A stretch of DNA of 64,000 nucleotides from JBEVJK01 sp963791325. Its GTDB lineage: Bacteria; Pseudomonadota; Alphaproteobacteria; Rhizobiales; Rhizobiaceae. Location of the stretch: the NCBI GenBank assembly GCA_963791325.1, contig CAWBRU010000003.1:248001-312000 (forward strand). The letters run 5' to 3'. The notes beneath the pieces were generated by a model. That model saw only the letters and a list, made by a program, of their open reading frames with translations, made no database searches and was not told where the DNA came from. Shown here piece by piece: positions 27,422 through 38,610 of the stretch (the first letter of the stretch is position 1; the number at the start of each line of letters is the position of its first letter). The translations under genes were made by a program, and so were the position numbers.

Positions 27422-28651
27422 CTACTCCGCCGGTTGCGGCTCGGCACCGCGGTTGGGCTTCATCCAGGCTTCGCCATGCTTGGTCGGCACTCTGATGATC
27501 GCCGGCTCCGCCGCCTCATCGCCATCCGGCGGGCGGCCCAGGGCAGCTCGGCGCGCCTGCCGGGCGGCCCAGATGCGGTCCCACATGCCGAGGACGCCTT
27601 GGGGCAGGAACAACGTGACGGCGACGAACAGCCCGCCGAGGGCGAACAGCCACAGCTCCGGCAGGGCCCCGGTGAACCAGCTCTTGCCGGCGTTGACGAG
27701 CAGCGCTCCGAGGATCGGCCCGACGATCGTGCCGCGGCCGCCGACCGCGGTCCAGATCACCACCTCGATCGAATTGGCGGGCTCGAACTCGCCGGGATTG
27801 ATGATGCCGACCTGCGGCACGTAGAGCGCGCCTGCGATCCCGGCCATCACGGCCGAGATGGTGAAGGCGAACAGCTTGACGTTCTCGGCCCGCCAGCCGA
27901 GGAAGCGCGTCCGACTTTCGGCGTCGCGCACGGCAATCATCAGCTTGCCGTATTTGGAGCGAACCAGGCGCCAGGTGACGAACACGCCAAGCGAAAGGGC
28001 CAGCGCACTGGCGGCGAACAGGGCCGAGCGGGTGCCGCTTGCCTGCACATTAAAGCCGAGAATGTCCTTGAAATCGGTGAGCCCGTTGTTGCCGCCGAAG
28101 CCCATGTCGTTGCGAAAGAAGGCGAGCAACAGGGCGTAGGTCATCGCCTGGGTGATGATCGATAGATAGACGCCGGTGACGCGCGAACGGAAGGCGAACC
28201 AGCCGAACACGAAGGCAAGCACCCCGGGCACGACCATCACCATCAGCGCGGCGAACAGGAAATGGTCGAAGCCCAGCCAATACCAGGGCAGGTTCTTCCA
28301 GTTGAGAAACACCATGAAGTCGGGCAGCTCCGGGTTGCCGTAGACGCCGCGGGACCCGATCTGCCGCATCAGGTACATGCCCATGGCATAGCCGCCGAGC
28401 GCAAAGAAGGCGCCGTGGCCGAGCGAGAGGATGCCGCAGTAGCCCCAGACCAGATCGAGCGAAAGCGCCAGCAGCGCATAGCAGAGATACTTGCCGACCA
28501 GCGCGACCATATAGGACGGCACGTGGAAACTGCTGTCCGCGGGAACCCACAGGTTAAGCACGGGAACCAATGCGGCGATCAGCACGAGCAGCGCGATGGC
28601 AGACGCGATGCGCCGATCGTTGCGGCTGTGGAAGGTGCGTTCGAGGATCAT
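27422..28651 (-). CDS. urtC: Urea ABC transporter permease UrtC
   Basis: The 409-residue LivM-type permease has about ten membrane helices, with GYCGILSLGHGAFFALGGYA and the EAA-like loop (RDAESRTRFLGWRAENVKLF) that contacts the ATPases. Its ATG overlaps the urtB stop as ATGA (28648-28651), which fixes the start. The cytoplasmic C-terminal tail (about 45 residues) is longer than in many homologues. Confidence 0.94.
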   Translation of the reverse strand: MILERTFHSRNDRRIASAIALLVLIAALVPVLNLWVPADSSFHVPSYMVALVGKYLCYALLALSLDLVWGYCGILSLGHGAFFALGGYAMGMYLMRQIGSRGVYGNPELPDFMVFLNWKNLPWYWLGFDHFLFAALMVMVVPGVLAFVFGWFAFRSRVTGVYLSIITQAMTYALLLAFFRNDMGFGGNNGLTDFKDILGFNVQASGTRSALFAASALALSLGVFVTWRLVRSKYGKLMIAVRDAESRTRFLGWRAENVKLFAFTISAVMAGIAGALYVPQVGIINPGEFEPANSIEVVIWTAVGGRGTIVGPILGALLVNAGKSWFTGALPELWLFALGGLFVAVTLFLPQGVLGMWDRIWAARQARRAALGRPPDGDEAAEPAIIRVPTKHGEAWMKPNRGAEPQPAE

Positions 28652-30303
28652 GCTTCGACCGCCCGGCCCTTCAGCGCGAACAGCCCGCGCGGCCGCCTCT
28701 GGATGAACAGGATGATCAGCACCAGCACGATGATCTTGCCAAGCACGGCGCCCGCATAGGGCTCGAGAAACTTGTTGAGCACGCCGAGCGAGAAGGCCCC
28801 GACCAGCGTGCCCCACAGATTGCCGACGCCGCCGAACACCACCACCATGAAGCTGTCGATAATGTAGCCCTGGCCGAGATTGGGCGAGACGTTGTCGATC
28901 TGGCTGAGCGCCACCCCGGCAATGCCGGCAATACCCGAGCCGAGCGCGAAGGTCAGCGCGTCAACCCAAGGCGTGCGGATGCCCATCGAGGCGGCCATGC
29001 GGCGGTTCTGGGTGACCGCGCGCATCTCCAAGCCCCACCGCGTGCGCTTCATCACGTAAAGCAGCACGAAGAACACGGCGAGCGCGAAGACGACGATCCA
29101 CAGCCGGTTCCAGGTGACCGCCAGCTGGCCGATCTCGAAACCGCCCGACATCCACGACGGGTTGCCGACCTCGCGGTTGGTCGGCCCAAAAATCGTCCGC
29201 ACTGCCTGCTGAAGGATCAGCGAGACGCCCCAGGTGGCAAGCAGTGTCTCCAGCGGCCGGCCATAGAGGAAGCGGATGATGCCGCGCTCGATGACGAGGC
29301 CGACGCCGCCGGCAACGGCGAAGGCGAGCGGCAGGGCGATGGCGAGGGACCAGTCGAACAGACCGGGAGCGGTGGTCCGGATCACGTTCTGGACAACGAA
29401 GGTGGTGTAGGCGCCGAGCATCACCATTTCGCCATGGGCCATGTTGATGACGCCCATGACGCCGAAGGTGATGGCGAGACCGATGGCTGCGAGCAGCAGC
29501 ACCGAACCCAGCGAGAGGCCGTACCAGACGTTCTGCAGCATCCCCCACATCGCCAGCGACTGGTCGAGGCCGGCAATCGCGGCTTCTGCCTTGTCTCTCA
29601 CCGCGCCGTCGGCCTTGGCCGCAACGGCGGTCAGCAGCGACAGCGCGTCGCGGCCGCCGCGCGCTGCAATCACCGTGATGGCGGCCATTTTTTCGCTCGC
29701 CGGGAAGTCGGAGTTCAGCACTGCCGCGGCCCGTGCTGCCTCGAGCTTGTCTTTGACCGCCTGCACCTGCTCGCGGGCGATGGCCTGGTCGAGCGCGTCG
29801 ATGGCGGTGGGGTCGGGGCGCCGCAGCAAGGTCTCGGCGGCGGAGGTGCGCGTCGCCGCGTCGTCGGACGCGAGTGTCAGCGAGCCCAGAACATCGCGCA
29901 CGACACGCCGCAGCGCATTGTTGACCTTGATCTTGGTCAGGTCGGCGCGCACGGCATCGCCGGCCTTGGCTCCGGTGAGTGGGTCGAAGAGTTCGACGGC
30001 GCCGCCGCTCTCCTTGGCGATGAAGATGCCGCCGTCCGCCTTGCGCAGACTGAGGTCACCCTCCGATAGAGCGGTGAGCACCTTTCCCGCCGCGGGATCG
30101 CCGGTGGCACCGAGCTCGCGCACCACGGCTTCGGTGGCAGAAAAATTCTTCGCGGCCGAAAACTTGACGATTGTCGCGCGCAGCGCGGCTTCGTTTGCAT
30201 GCGCAGGCGCGTCCGCAGCAGCCAGTCCCACCAGGACGACGAGGCCGACTGCGGCGCGGACGATCGCGCCGAACGTTCCGGTGAGGAAGGGGCCCATGGT
30301 CAT
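28648..30303 (-). CDS. urtB: Urea ABC transporter permease UrtB with long N-terminal periplasmic domain
   Basis: From ATG 30303 the product has 551 residues; a TTG at 30378 would add 25. A signal-like segment (VGLVVLVGLAAADAPAHA) is followed by about 220 residues of Ala-rich helical repeats (AAGKVLTALSEGD, TRTSAAETLLRRPD), then the LivH-type permease from about 255 (LGSVLLLAAIGLAITFGVMG, INMAHGEMVMLGAYTTF). The N-terminal extension is usual for UrtB and is absent from amino acid LivH. It pairs with UrtC to form the channel. Confidence 0.93.
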   Translation of the reverse strand: MTMGPFLTGTFGAIVRAAVGLVVLVGLAAADAPAHANEAALRATIVKFSAAKNFSATEAVVRELGATGDPAAGKVLTALSEGDLSLRKADGGIFIAKESGGAVELFDPLTGAKAGDAVRADLTKIKVNNALRRVVRDVLGSLTLASDDAATRTSAAETLLRRPDPTAIDALDQAIAREQVQAVKDKLEAARAAAVLNSDFPASEKMAAITVIAARGGRDALSLLTAVAAKADGAVRDKAEAAIAGLDQSLAMWGMLQNVWYGLSLGSVLLLAAIGLAITFGVMGVINMAHGEMVMLGAYTTFVVQNVIRTTAPGLFDWSLAIALPLAFAVAGGVGLVIERGIIRFLYGRPLETLLATWGVSLILQQAVRTIFGPTNREVGNPSWMSGGFEIGQLAVTWNRLWIVVFALAVFFVLLYVMKRTRWGLEMRAVTQNRRMAASMGIRTPWVDALTFALGSGIAGIAGVALSQIDNVSPNLGQGYIIDSFMVVVFGGVGNLWGTLVGAFSLGVLNKFLEPYAGAVLGKIIVLVLIILFIQRRPRGLFALKGRAVEA

Positions 30304-30387
30304 GGCGGCTCGCTGGGTTTGGGGCTGGCCTCCGGGCAGGACGAGGAGGGAAACCTGCCCGGAGGCGTCGTCAGGCAATGAAGCGGG

Positions 30388-31695
30388 TCAGTTGATGCCC
30401 TTGCCGCCGCACTTGCCCGTCTTGACGTTGAAATTTCCGCACGAGAGCGGCGCCCGCCAATCGGAGATCAGCTCCTTCGAGTCGGGCAGGAAATCCGACC
30501 ATTCGTCGCCGACGACGAGGCCGGGCGTCTGCCAAACGGTCTCGAACTGGCCGTCGGCTTGGATTTCGCCGATGAACACCGGTTTGGTGATGTGGTGGTT
30601 GGGCATCATCGTCGCGTAGCCGCCCGAGAGGTTCGGCACCGACACGCCGACGATCGCGTCGATGACCTTGTCCGGATCGGTGGTGCCGGCCTTTTCCACC
30701 GCTTTCACCCACATGCTGAAGCCGATCAGGTGAGCTTCCATCGGGTCATTGGTGACCCGCTTCGGGTTCTTGATGAAGGCGTGCCACTTGTCGATGAAGT
30801 CCTTGTTCTCGGGGGTGTCGACAAACTCGAAATAGTTCCAGGCCGCCAGATGGCCAACTAGCGGGCTGGTGTCGAGGCCGGCCAGTTCCTCTTCGCCGAC
30901 GGAGAAGGCGACGACGGGAATGTCTTCGGCCTTGACGCCCTGGTTCGCGAGTTCCTTATAGAACGGCACATTGGCATCGCCGTTGATCGTCGACACGACC
31001 GCGGTTTTCTTGCCGGCCGAGCCGAAGTTCTTGATATCCGTGACGATCGTCTGCCAGTCGGAGTGGCCGAACGGCGTGTAGTTGACCATGATGTCCTCTT
31101 TGGCCACCCCCTTCGATTCAAGATAGGCCTGCAAGATCTTGTTGGTGGTCTGCGGATAGACATAGTCGGTGCCGGCAAGCACCCAGCGCTGGACGCCCTC
31201 TTCGTTCATCAGGTAGTCGACAGCGGGGATTGCCTGCTGGTTGGGCGCCGCCCCCGTGTAGAAGACGTTGCGTTGGCTTTCCTCGCCCTCGTACTGGACC
31301 GGATAGAAGAGCAGCGAGTCGAGTTCCTCGAAGACCGGCAGCACCGATTTACGCGACACCGAGGTCCAGCAGCCGAACACCGCCGCCACCTTGTCCTTCT
31401 CGATCAGCTCGCGGGCCTTTTCGGCAAACAGCGGCCAATCGGAGGCCGGGTCGACGACGACCGGCTCGAGCTTCTTGCCGAGCAGGCCACCTTTCTTGTT
31501 TTGCTCGTCGATCAAGAACAGCATCGTGTCCTTGAGGGTGGTCTCCGAAATCGCCATCGTGCCCGACAGCGAGTGAAGAATGCCGACCTTGATGGTGTTC
31601 TCTTCGGCCCGGGCGGGCAGCGAGGCCAGTAGGCCTGCGGCCAGCAACCCGGCAGAGCAGCAGTGCGCGATTCCCGCGAGTGATCCCCTTATCAT
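30388..31695 (-). CDS. urtA: Urea ABC transporter substrate-binding protein UrtA
   Basis: The 435-residue protein has a signal peptide (GLLAAGLLASLPARA) and the type 1 periplasmic binding fold: IKVGILHSLSGTMAISETTL, FGCWTSVSRKSVLPV, FYTGAAPNQQAIPAVDYL. These are hallmarks of UrtA rather than LivJ. It captures urea in the periplasm. It is the promoter-proximal gene; nitrogen control by NtrC is expected from related systems, but I found no convincing sigma-54 site in the 286 bases upstream. Urease genes are not adjacent. Confidence 0.94.
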   Translation of the reverse strand: MIRGSLAGIAHCCSAGLLAAGLLASLPARAEENTIKVGILHSLSGTMAISETTLKDTMLFLIDEQNKKGGLLGKKLEPVVVDPASDWPLFAEKARELIEKDKVAAVFGCWTSVSRKSVLPVFEELDSLLFYPVQYEGEESQRNVFYTGAAPNQQAIPAVDYLMNEEGVQRWVLAGTDYVYPQTTNKILQAYLESKGVAKEDIMVNYTPFGHSDWQTIVTDIKNFGSAGKKTAVVSTINGDANVPFYKELANQGVKAEDIPVVAFSVGEEELAGLDTSPLVGHLAAWNYFEFVDTPENKDFIDKWHAFIKNPKRVTNDPMEAHLIGFSMWVKAVEKAGTTDPDKVIDAIVGVSVPNLSGGYATMMPNHHITKPVFIGEIQADGQFETVWQTPGLVVGDEWSDFLPDSKELISDWRAPLSCGNFNVKTGKCGGKGIN

Positions 31696-31981
31696 TCTCT
31701 TCTCCGCAATTCGGTTGTTGTTCGACCGCAGTGGTCAAGCAACGCCCATGCCAAGTCGCGGAGCAGGGACAGAGGACGCAGAATCTTTAGCCGATACAGT
31801 CACTTAAGCTGCGTCACGAAAGATCTGTCGTGGCGATGCGGCGGGGCTTCTATCCGCCGCCCGTGCAAAGCGCGCCAGCTGTTGGCTACAATTTAGGCAG
31901 CAATTGTGGCTGCCCTATTTATAGGCGCATCGATGTCCGAGGTGGCGGCTGACCTTGGCAGCCCGCTACATCATTGAGCGA
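31696..31981. other. urtA upstream region
   Basis: This holds the urt promoter. GGCAGC and GCTGCC around a seven-base loop near 31896-31914 form a small hairpin followed by an AT-rich stretch. No gene is supported. Confidence 0.45.
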
Positions 31982-32503
31982 TCATAAGCCTAGATACGAG
32001 ATCAGGCGCCGCAGCGCCGGTGCGCTGGCACGTTCCATGCCGTCAAGCAGCTGGCGACCGTGATAATGGTCGTCCCAAACCGTCGGTAGAGCGGCCAGCT
32101 GAAGCAGTTTGGGGTTATCCTCGGCGACGTGCACGAGCGCACCGCAGGCGCGCCCCTCCAGGACAGAGCGCTCGCCGCCGCCTTGGATCGTACACGGCAC
32201 CAGCACATTGACTGCCCGGCGATAGTAGCCGGCCAGCATCTCATAATCGACGAAGTCGATCAGTTCGATGCCGCCGGCCTGCAGCCTCGCCACGAGGGCG
32301 GGATCCGCCTTTTGACCAGCAGAAAATCGCAATCCTCCAGCTGGCCGAGCGTCTCGGCCGACCGAGCGTCATCCGGATGCAGGTTCAGCCAGCGGACATC
32401 ATGCGAACTCGGAAACAACCGCCATGGCCGCCGTGAACCCGTCGTGCCACCGAGTGGATTTGCGCGACTTGGGCGATACGGCGTAAGCGACGTTGATGCG
32501 CAT
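31982..32503 (-). pseudogene. Broken glycosyltransferase gene
   Basis: ATG 32503 starts MRINVAYAVSPKSRKSTRWH then DGFTAAMAVVSEF, where a stop is met. One base on, a second frame reads HDVRWLNLHPDDARSAETLG and LEDCDFLLVK. A third frame then gives ADPALVARLQAGGIELIDFV, CTIQGGGERSVLEGRACGAL and VAEDNPKLLQLAALPTVWDD to the stop at 31982. This is the start and end of a GT4-like glycosyltransferase; the E...GGGERSVLEGRACG segment is the nucleotide-sugar site. About 100 or more middle residues are missing, so it is a true deletion plus frameshifts. Confidence 0.75.
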
Positions 32504-32670
32504 GACATTCCTGGAAGTAGGGCGGGAGTGGCCGGGGCAGAAGGGCCAGCCATTTAGATCCCCCGACCTCTGCTGTCCAGCTTCGGCCGCTTCGGCACGC
32601 GGAGCTCGGGCCGCCCGAATGGAACCCTGGCGCGGCCTTCGAATTGAGCTGCAGAGCGACGGGAACCCCC

Positions 32671-32865
32671 ATGGACGACAAAGACAAGCAGCCACGGGCG
32701 CAAATGCAGAAGCGCTTGAGCGAGCAAAAGCAAGCCCTGGCGACGATGGAGACGGACAACCTTCACCGACCGGGCGAGCCGGTCAACGAGACCACCGAAG
32801 CGGCAATCGCCGAGACCAAGGCGGAAATCGCCGATCTCGAGCACAAGCTCGGCCAAGCGGGATAG
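32671..32865 (+). CDS. Small coiled-coil protein
   Basis: The 64-residue product is entirely helical and charged: QMQKRLSEQKQALATME, AAIAETKAEIADLEHKLGQA. The heptad pattern suggests a coiled coil, perhaps a dimer. ATG 32671 is preferred; an upstream in-frame start at 32644 lacks a ribosome site. Function unknown. Confidence 0.55.
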   Translation: MDDKDKQPRAQMQKRLSEQKQALATMETDNLHRPGEPVNETTEAAIAETKAEIADLEHKLGQAG

Positions 32866-33138
32866 CGGCGATCAAACTTCCGCAAAGCGGGCAGCGCTGA
32901 TATTAAATCGCCATTCAATATAATCGCTCGTTGCCCCCTCGACCGACAACGCGCCTCGGCAGAGACCAGTTCCAGGTGCGCAAGGCACCGGCGATCAGGT
33001 TCGTCGCGAGAATATTATTGCTGTGAATCCGGCTTTCCAGGAAAAGTGATTTCTACCGGAAGGGCGGCCTGCCACACCATTCCTTCAGCGCTGAGGCCCG
33101 GGCCGCTAGAAAGGCGGTTTAGTATCCGGAGTTCCGAC

Positions 33139-34581
33139 TTGCCGCAGCATGCCGCCAAGCTCAACGCCTTCCCGGTCTTTGTGCGGGTAGAAGGCGCAAC
33201 CGTCGTCGTCGTCGGCAACGGGGCGGAAGCGCTTGCCAAGGCCGAGCTGCTCAGCCAGACTAGCGCCGCGCTGGTCGTCGTCGCAGAGCAGCCAAAGGTC
33301 GAGCTCGCCACCTGGCTCGCCGCCGGCAAGGCTAGACACATCGCCGAGCCTTACCGTGCCGAACACCTGACCGGCGCGGTGCTGGCGTTTTCGGCAAGCG
33401 GCGATGCCGGTCTCGACGCCCGGGTCGCTGGTGACGCGCGCCGCGCCGGCGTTGCCGTCAACGCCGTAGACCGGCCGGAGCTCTGCGATTTTCTCACGCC
33501 GGCAATCGTCAATCGCGCCCCGGTCTGCGTGGCGATCGGCAGCGAGGGCGCCGGCCCGGTGCTCACCCAGCTGATCCGCGCCAAGGTCGATCGGCTGCTG
33601 GCGCCGTCGCTCGGCGCGCTGGCCGAGCTGGCGCACTCGTTCCGCGGCGCGGCCGAGCGGCAGGTGGCCAAGGGCAGCGCCCGACGCCGCTTCTGGCGCG
33701 ACTTCTTCGAGGGCGTGCCGGCACGGGCGCTGGCGGCCGGAAGCCGCAGCGAGGCCGAGCGCGCAGCCCGCGCCCTGCTGGCCGCACCGGCCGCTGTCAA
33801 TGGCCACGTGGCGTTGGTCGGCGCCGGGCCCGGGGCCGAAGACCTGATCACGGTGCGCGCCCAGCGCCTGCTGATGGAGGCCGATGCCGTCGTCTACGAT
33901 GCGCTGGTGCCGGAGGCCGTGGTGGCGATGAGCCGCCGTGACGCCGAGCGCCTGCCGGTCGGCAAGCGTAAAGGCTGTCATTCCAAGAGCCAGGCCGAAA
34001 TCAACCAGCTGCTGGTGGCGCTGGGCAGGGCCGGCAAGCGCGTCGTGCGGTTGAAATCCGGCGATCCCTTGGTGTTCGGCCGTGCCGGCGAGGAGTTGCA
34101 GGCGCTGCGCGATGCCGGCCTCGCGCACGAGGTCGTGCCGGGCGTCACTGCAGCGCTCGCCGCCGCTGCCGATTTCCGGATGCCGCTCACCTTGCGCGGT
34201 GTGGCCTCCTCGCTGGTGTTCACCACCGGGCATGACCTCAAGGGCGAGACCTTGCCGGATTGGGCCGGGTTGGCGATCGGCGGGGCCACCGTCGCCGTCT
34301 ATATGGGCCGCTCGGTGGCCGCCGATGTCGCGGCCCGGCTGATCGCAGCCGGCCTGTCGCGCGACACCGCAGTTGCGGTGATCGAGAACGCCAGCCTGCC
34401 CGGCCGGCAGCTGCTTCACGGCACCATCGCCGACCTGCCGGCGCTCGCCGCCCGCGACAGCCTCACCGGCCCGGTGATGACGCTGATCGGCGATGCGGTG
34501 GCCGGCGCCGACTTCGCCGCCTCGAGCGCACTCGCCGCAACCCAAGGCGCCGCGGTCCCCGAGCTGGGCCAGGTGGCATGA
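33139..34581 (+). CDS. cysG: Siroheme synthase CysG
   Basis: The 480-residue protein is trifunctional. The N-terminal part (LNAFPVFVRVEGATVVVVGN, then DFLTPAIVNRAPVCVAIGSE) is the NAD-dependent precorrin-2 dehydrogenase/ferrochelatase. The C-terminal part (VALVGAGPGAEDLITVRAQR, RLKSGDPLVFGRAGEE, VMTLIGDAV) is the SAM-dependent uroporphyrinogen III methyltransferase. It makes siroheme for CysI. CCGGAG at 33126-33131 supports a TTG start at 33139; an ATG at 33046 would add 31 residues of unlike composition. It opens the cysG-DUF2849-cysI-cysH-DUF934 operon with ATGA overlap to the next gene. Confidence 0.93.
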   Translation: MPQHAAKLNAFPVFVRVEGATVVVVGNGAEALAKAELLSQTSAALVVVAEQPKVELATWLAAGKARHIAEPYRAEHLTGAVLAFSASGDAGLDARVAGDARRAGVAVNAVDRPELCDFLTPAIVNRAPVCVAIGSEGAGPVLTQLIRAKVDRLLAPSLGALAELAHSFRGAAERQVAKGSARRRFWRDFFEGVPARALAAGSRSEAERAARALLAAPAAVNGHVALVGAGPGAEDLITVRAQRLLMEADAVVYDALVPEAVVAMSRRDAERLPVGKRKGCHSKSQAEINQLLVALGRAGKRVVRLKSGDPLVFGRAGEELQALRDAGLAHEVVPGVTAALAAAADFRMPLTLRGVASSLVFTTGHDLKGETLPDWAGLAIGGATVAVYMGRSVAADVAARLIAAGLSRDTAVAVIENASLPGRQLLHGTIADLPALAARDSLTGPVMTLIGDAVAGADFAASSALAATQGAAVPELGQVA

Positions 34582-34910
34582 AGGTGCTGACCGCCAATCG
34601 GCTCAAGGACGGCGAGGCCGTCTGGTACACGGCCGACCGCCGGTGGTCGGAATCGCTCGGCGACGCGGAAGTGGTGCACGACAAGGTCGGCGAGGACCGC
34701 CTGGCGGCGAGCGGTCAAGCGGCCTTCAAGGCCAACCTGGTGCTCGACGTCGACCTGATCGACGTCGAACTGGTGGACGGCCGGATCGTGCCGATCCGGC
34801 TGCGCGAGCGGATCCGCGCCAGTGGCCCAACCATCCGTGAGGATGTCGGCAAGCAGGCCCGCAGCGGCCCGGCCGACGTTGCACAAGCCGCTGGCCGGAT
34901 CAGCTCCTGA
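34578..34910 (+). CDS. DUF2849 protein of the sulfite reduction operon
   Basis: The 110-residue protein reads MKVLTANRLKDGEAVWYTAD and IDVELVDGRIVPIRLRERIR, the DUF2849 family. It is nearly always encoded between cysG and cysI in Alphaproteobacteria and is suspected to help sulfite reductase, perhaps in electron supply or siroheme delivery; this is unproven. ATG overlaps the cysG stop. Confidence 0.88.
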   Translation: MKVLTANRLKDGEAVWYTADRRWSESLGDAEVVHDKVGEDRLAASGQAAFKANLVLDVDLIDVELVDGRIVPIRLRERIRASGPTIREDVGKQARSGPADVAQAAGRISS

Positions 34911-34922
34911 GAGGCGAGACCG

Positions 34923-36567
<1,645 letters not shown>

Positions 36568-36593
<26 letters not shown>

Positions 36594-37338
36594 CGCCGAC
36601 GCCGCAGCCGCCGAACAGGCGGCTCTGCTCGAGCGCCGCTACGGCCATCTGAGCCCGCTCGAGGTGCTCGAGCGGGCGGTCGATCGCTATTTCGTCGGCA
36701 GCCTCGCCGCGGTGTCGTCCTTCGGCGCCGATTCCGCGGTGCTGCTCCATCTGATCGCGCAGGTCGACCGCAACCTCCCGGTGATCTTCCTCGACACCGG
36801 CAAGCATTTCGACGAGACGCTCGGCTACCGCGACGCTTTGATCGCAGACCTCGGGCTGACCGACCTGCGCATCGTCGAACCGCTCGCCGAAACACTCATG
36901 GCCGAGGATCCCGACGGAAAGCTCAATGCCGCTGACCCCGACCGCTGCTGTGCGATCCGCAAGGTCGAGCCGATGGCACGCGCGGTCGAGCCGTTTCGCG
37001 CCTGGCTGACCGGGCGCAAGCGATTCCAAGCCGCGACCCGAGCCTCCCTGCCGGTGTTCGAGGCCGTCGGACCGCGCATGCGGATCAATCCCTTGGCGCG
37101 CTGGACCGGCGCCGATATCGCCGATTATCTCGCGGCGCATAAGCTGCGGGAGAACCCGCTGGTCGCCTTCGGCTATCTGTCGATCGGCTGCTTTCCCTGC
37201 ACGCAGCCGGTTCAGCCCGGCGAAGACGCCCGCAGCGGCCGCTGGGCGGGACAGGCCAAGACCGAATGCGGCATCCATCTGCCGACCCTCGACAGCTCGC
37301 TCGCCGGCGCCGCCGCGCGCCAGGATGTGTCACGATGA
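36568..37338 (+). CDS. cysH: Assimilatory adenylylsulfate (APS) reductase
   Basis: The 256-residue enzyme has the PP-loop-like SSFGADSAVLL, the cluster cysteines Cys127-Cys128 (CCAIRKVEP) and Cys208/Cys211 (GCFPC), and the catalytic Cys234 in ECGIHLP. The CC...CxxC set binds [4Fe-4S] and marks APS-specific enzymes, unlike enteric PAPS reductases. It reduces APS to sulfite, which CysI then uses. AAGGAG at 36555-36560 supports ATG 36568 inside the end of cysI. Confidence 0.94.
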
Positions 37339-37868
37339 GCCCTGCCGAGACCGCCACGTTCCGCCTGTGGACGCCGTCCGGCTTTCAGGACGATCCTTGG
37401 ATTCACGCCGAAACCGACGACGACCTGGCGACCGGCAAGCCGGTGATCGTGCCGGTCAATCTCCTGGTTGCGCTTTCCCCTCACCAGCGCGAGGCGGCCG
37501 GCGGCCGTCTCGGCGTCCAGCTTAGCCCCGCCGACAAGCTGGAAACGATTGCGGCCGAACTCGACCGCCTCGCCCTGGTGGCGCTCGCTTTTCCGGCCTT
37601 CAACGACGGACGGTCGTTCTCGAAGGCCGAATTGCTGCGCAGCCGGTACGGCTTCGCCGGCACCGTCAGGGCCACCGGGCAGATCCTGGTCGATCAGCTG
37701 CCGCATATGCTGCGGCTGGGGTTCAACGAATTCGAGGTCGCCGACCCGGTTCTGATCCGCCGGCTCACCGAAGGTCGCATCGGCGGATTGCCCCTCTACT
37801 ATCAGCCGAGCGTCAAGACGGCTGCAGCCGGGCAGCGTTTTTCCTGGCGGCGTCGTCCAGCCGCGTAG
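37335..37868 (+). CDS. DUF934 protein of the sulfate assimilation operon
   Basis: The 177-residue protein carries IVPVNLLVAL and ALVALAFPAFNDGRSFSKAE followed by LLRSRYGFAGTVRATGQIL, the DUF934 hallmark. The family accompanies cysI/cysH across Proteobacteria and is thought to be an oxidoreductase accessory, with no proven role. ATGA overlap with cysH (37335-37338) shows translational coupling. It is the last gene of the operon. Confidence 0.9.
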   Translation: MSPAETATFRLWTPSGFQDDPWIHAETDDDLATGKPVIVPVNLLVALSPHQREAAGGRLGVQLSPADKLETIAAELDRLALVALAFPAFNDGRSFSKAELLRSRYGFAGTVRATGQILVDQLPHMLRLGFNEFEVADPVLIRRLTEGRIGGLPLYYQPSVKTAAAGQRFSWRRRPAA

Positions 37869-38057
37869 CCAAGCCGACGTCGCCGCAACCAAGGGTCGCA
37901 ACCGGCTTGTGCCGGCGGCGGCGCGGTACATACCGCGAATGGTGTTGCGGCCCGGCAACTCTGGCTTGTTGTCGGGAGGCAACTGCTTCAGGTCGGACCC
38001 GGCCTGTGTCACAACTATGTCGAATGTTGTGGTGAGCTGGATTATGCTTGCTGCGGA

Positions 38058-38468
38058 ATGTCGAAGGTCCGCAGCCCGCAATGCGACTTCGGACGCGCCA
38101 GGGTCGCGCGCCTGGCGTGCACAGGCGCAGCCGCCTTGGCGCTCGCCGGCGGGGTCTCCGCCTGCAGCCGCACCCCCGACGGCTCCTATGTGCTTTCCCG
38201 ACCACTGTTGCCGTCGATGCTGCGGCGGCCGGCACCGCCGCCCCCGCCAAGCTTCGATGTGCCGGTGGTCGAACAGCTCCCGGCCGAACCGCCGCCGACA
38301 TTGCAAGCAGAGCCTAGGCCCGTCCAGGCAAAGCGGTCCGTGCCTCAAGTGGAAATGTGGAAGCCGTCGCTAATCAGACCGCCGTTTACAGCGTCCGAGA
38401 CAGCGCACCCTCTCGACTGCCGCAACGAAACGTCGCCGACAGGCCGGATCCGCGTCGTTTGCGAGTGA
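38058..38468 (+). CDS. Proline-rich lipoprotein
   Basis: The 136-residue product has a long basic head, a hydrophobic stretch and the lipobox GGVSAC with Cys36. The mature part is proline-rich and disordered (RRPAPPPPPSFDVPVV, LPAEPPPTLQAEP) with a C-terminal cysteine pair (LDCRN and VVCE). It is probably anchored to the inner face of the outer membrane. Function unknown. Confidence 0.65.
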   Translation: MSKVRSPQCDFGRARVARLACTGAAALALAGGVSACSRTPDGSYVLSRPLLPSMLRRPAPPPPPSFDVPVVEQLPAEPPPTLQAEPRPVQAKRSVPQVEMWKPSLIRPPFTASETAHPLDCRNETSPTGRIRVVCE

Positions 38469-38610
38469 CGCGCGTTTTCACCAGGAGACAGCGAGGATGA
38501 TCCACGGCCACGTGACCAGGCCGGAGATCAACGCAGATTGCAACGGATTCATCTTCAACAAAGCCCCTTTCGATCGACGTAGGGTACTTTGCTGTCACCG
38601 CAAGGGGCCT

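Noticed and set aside
31696..31981. Sigma-54 promoter for urtA
   Set aside because: GG and GC elements near 31896-31914 are 11 bases apart instead of 10 and the flanking bases do not fit.
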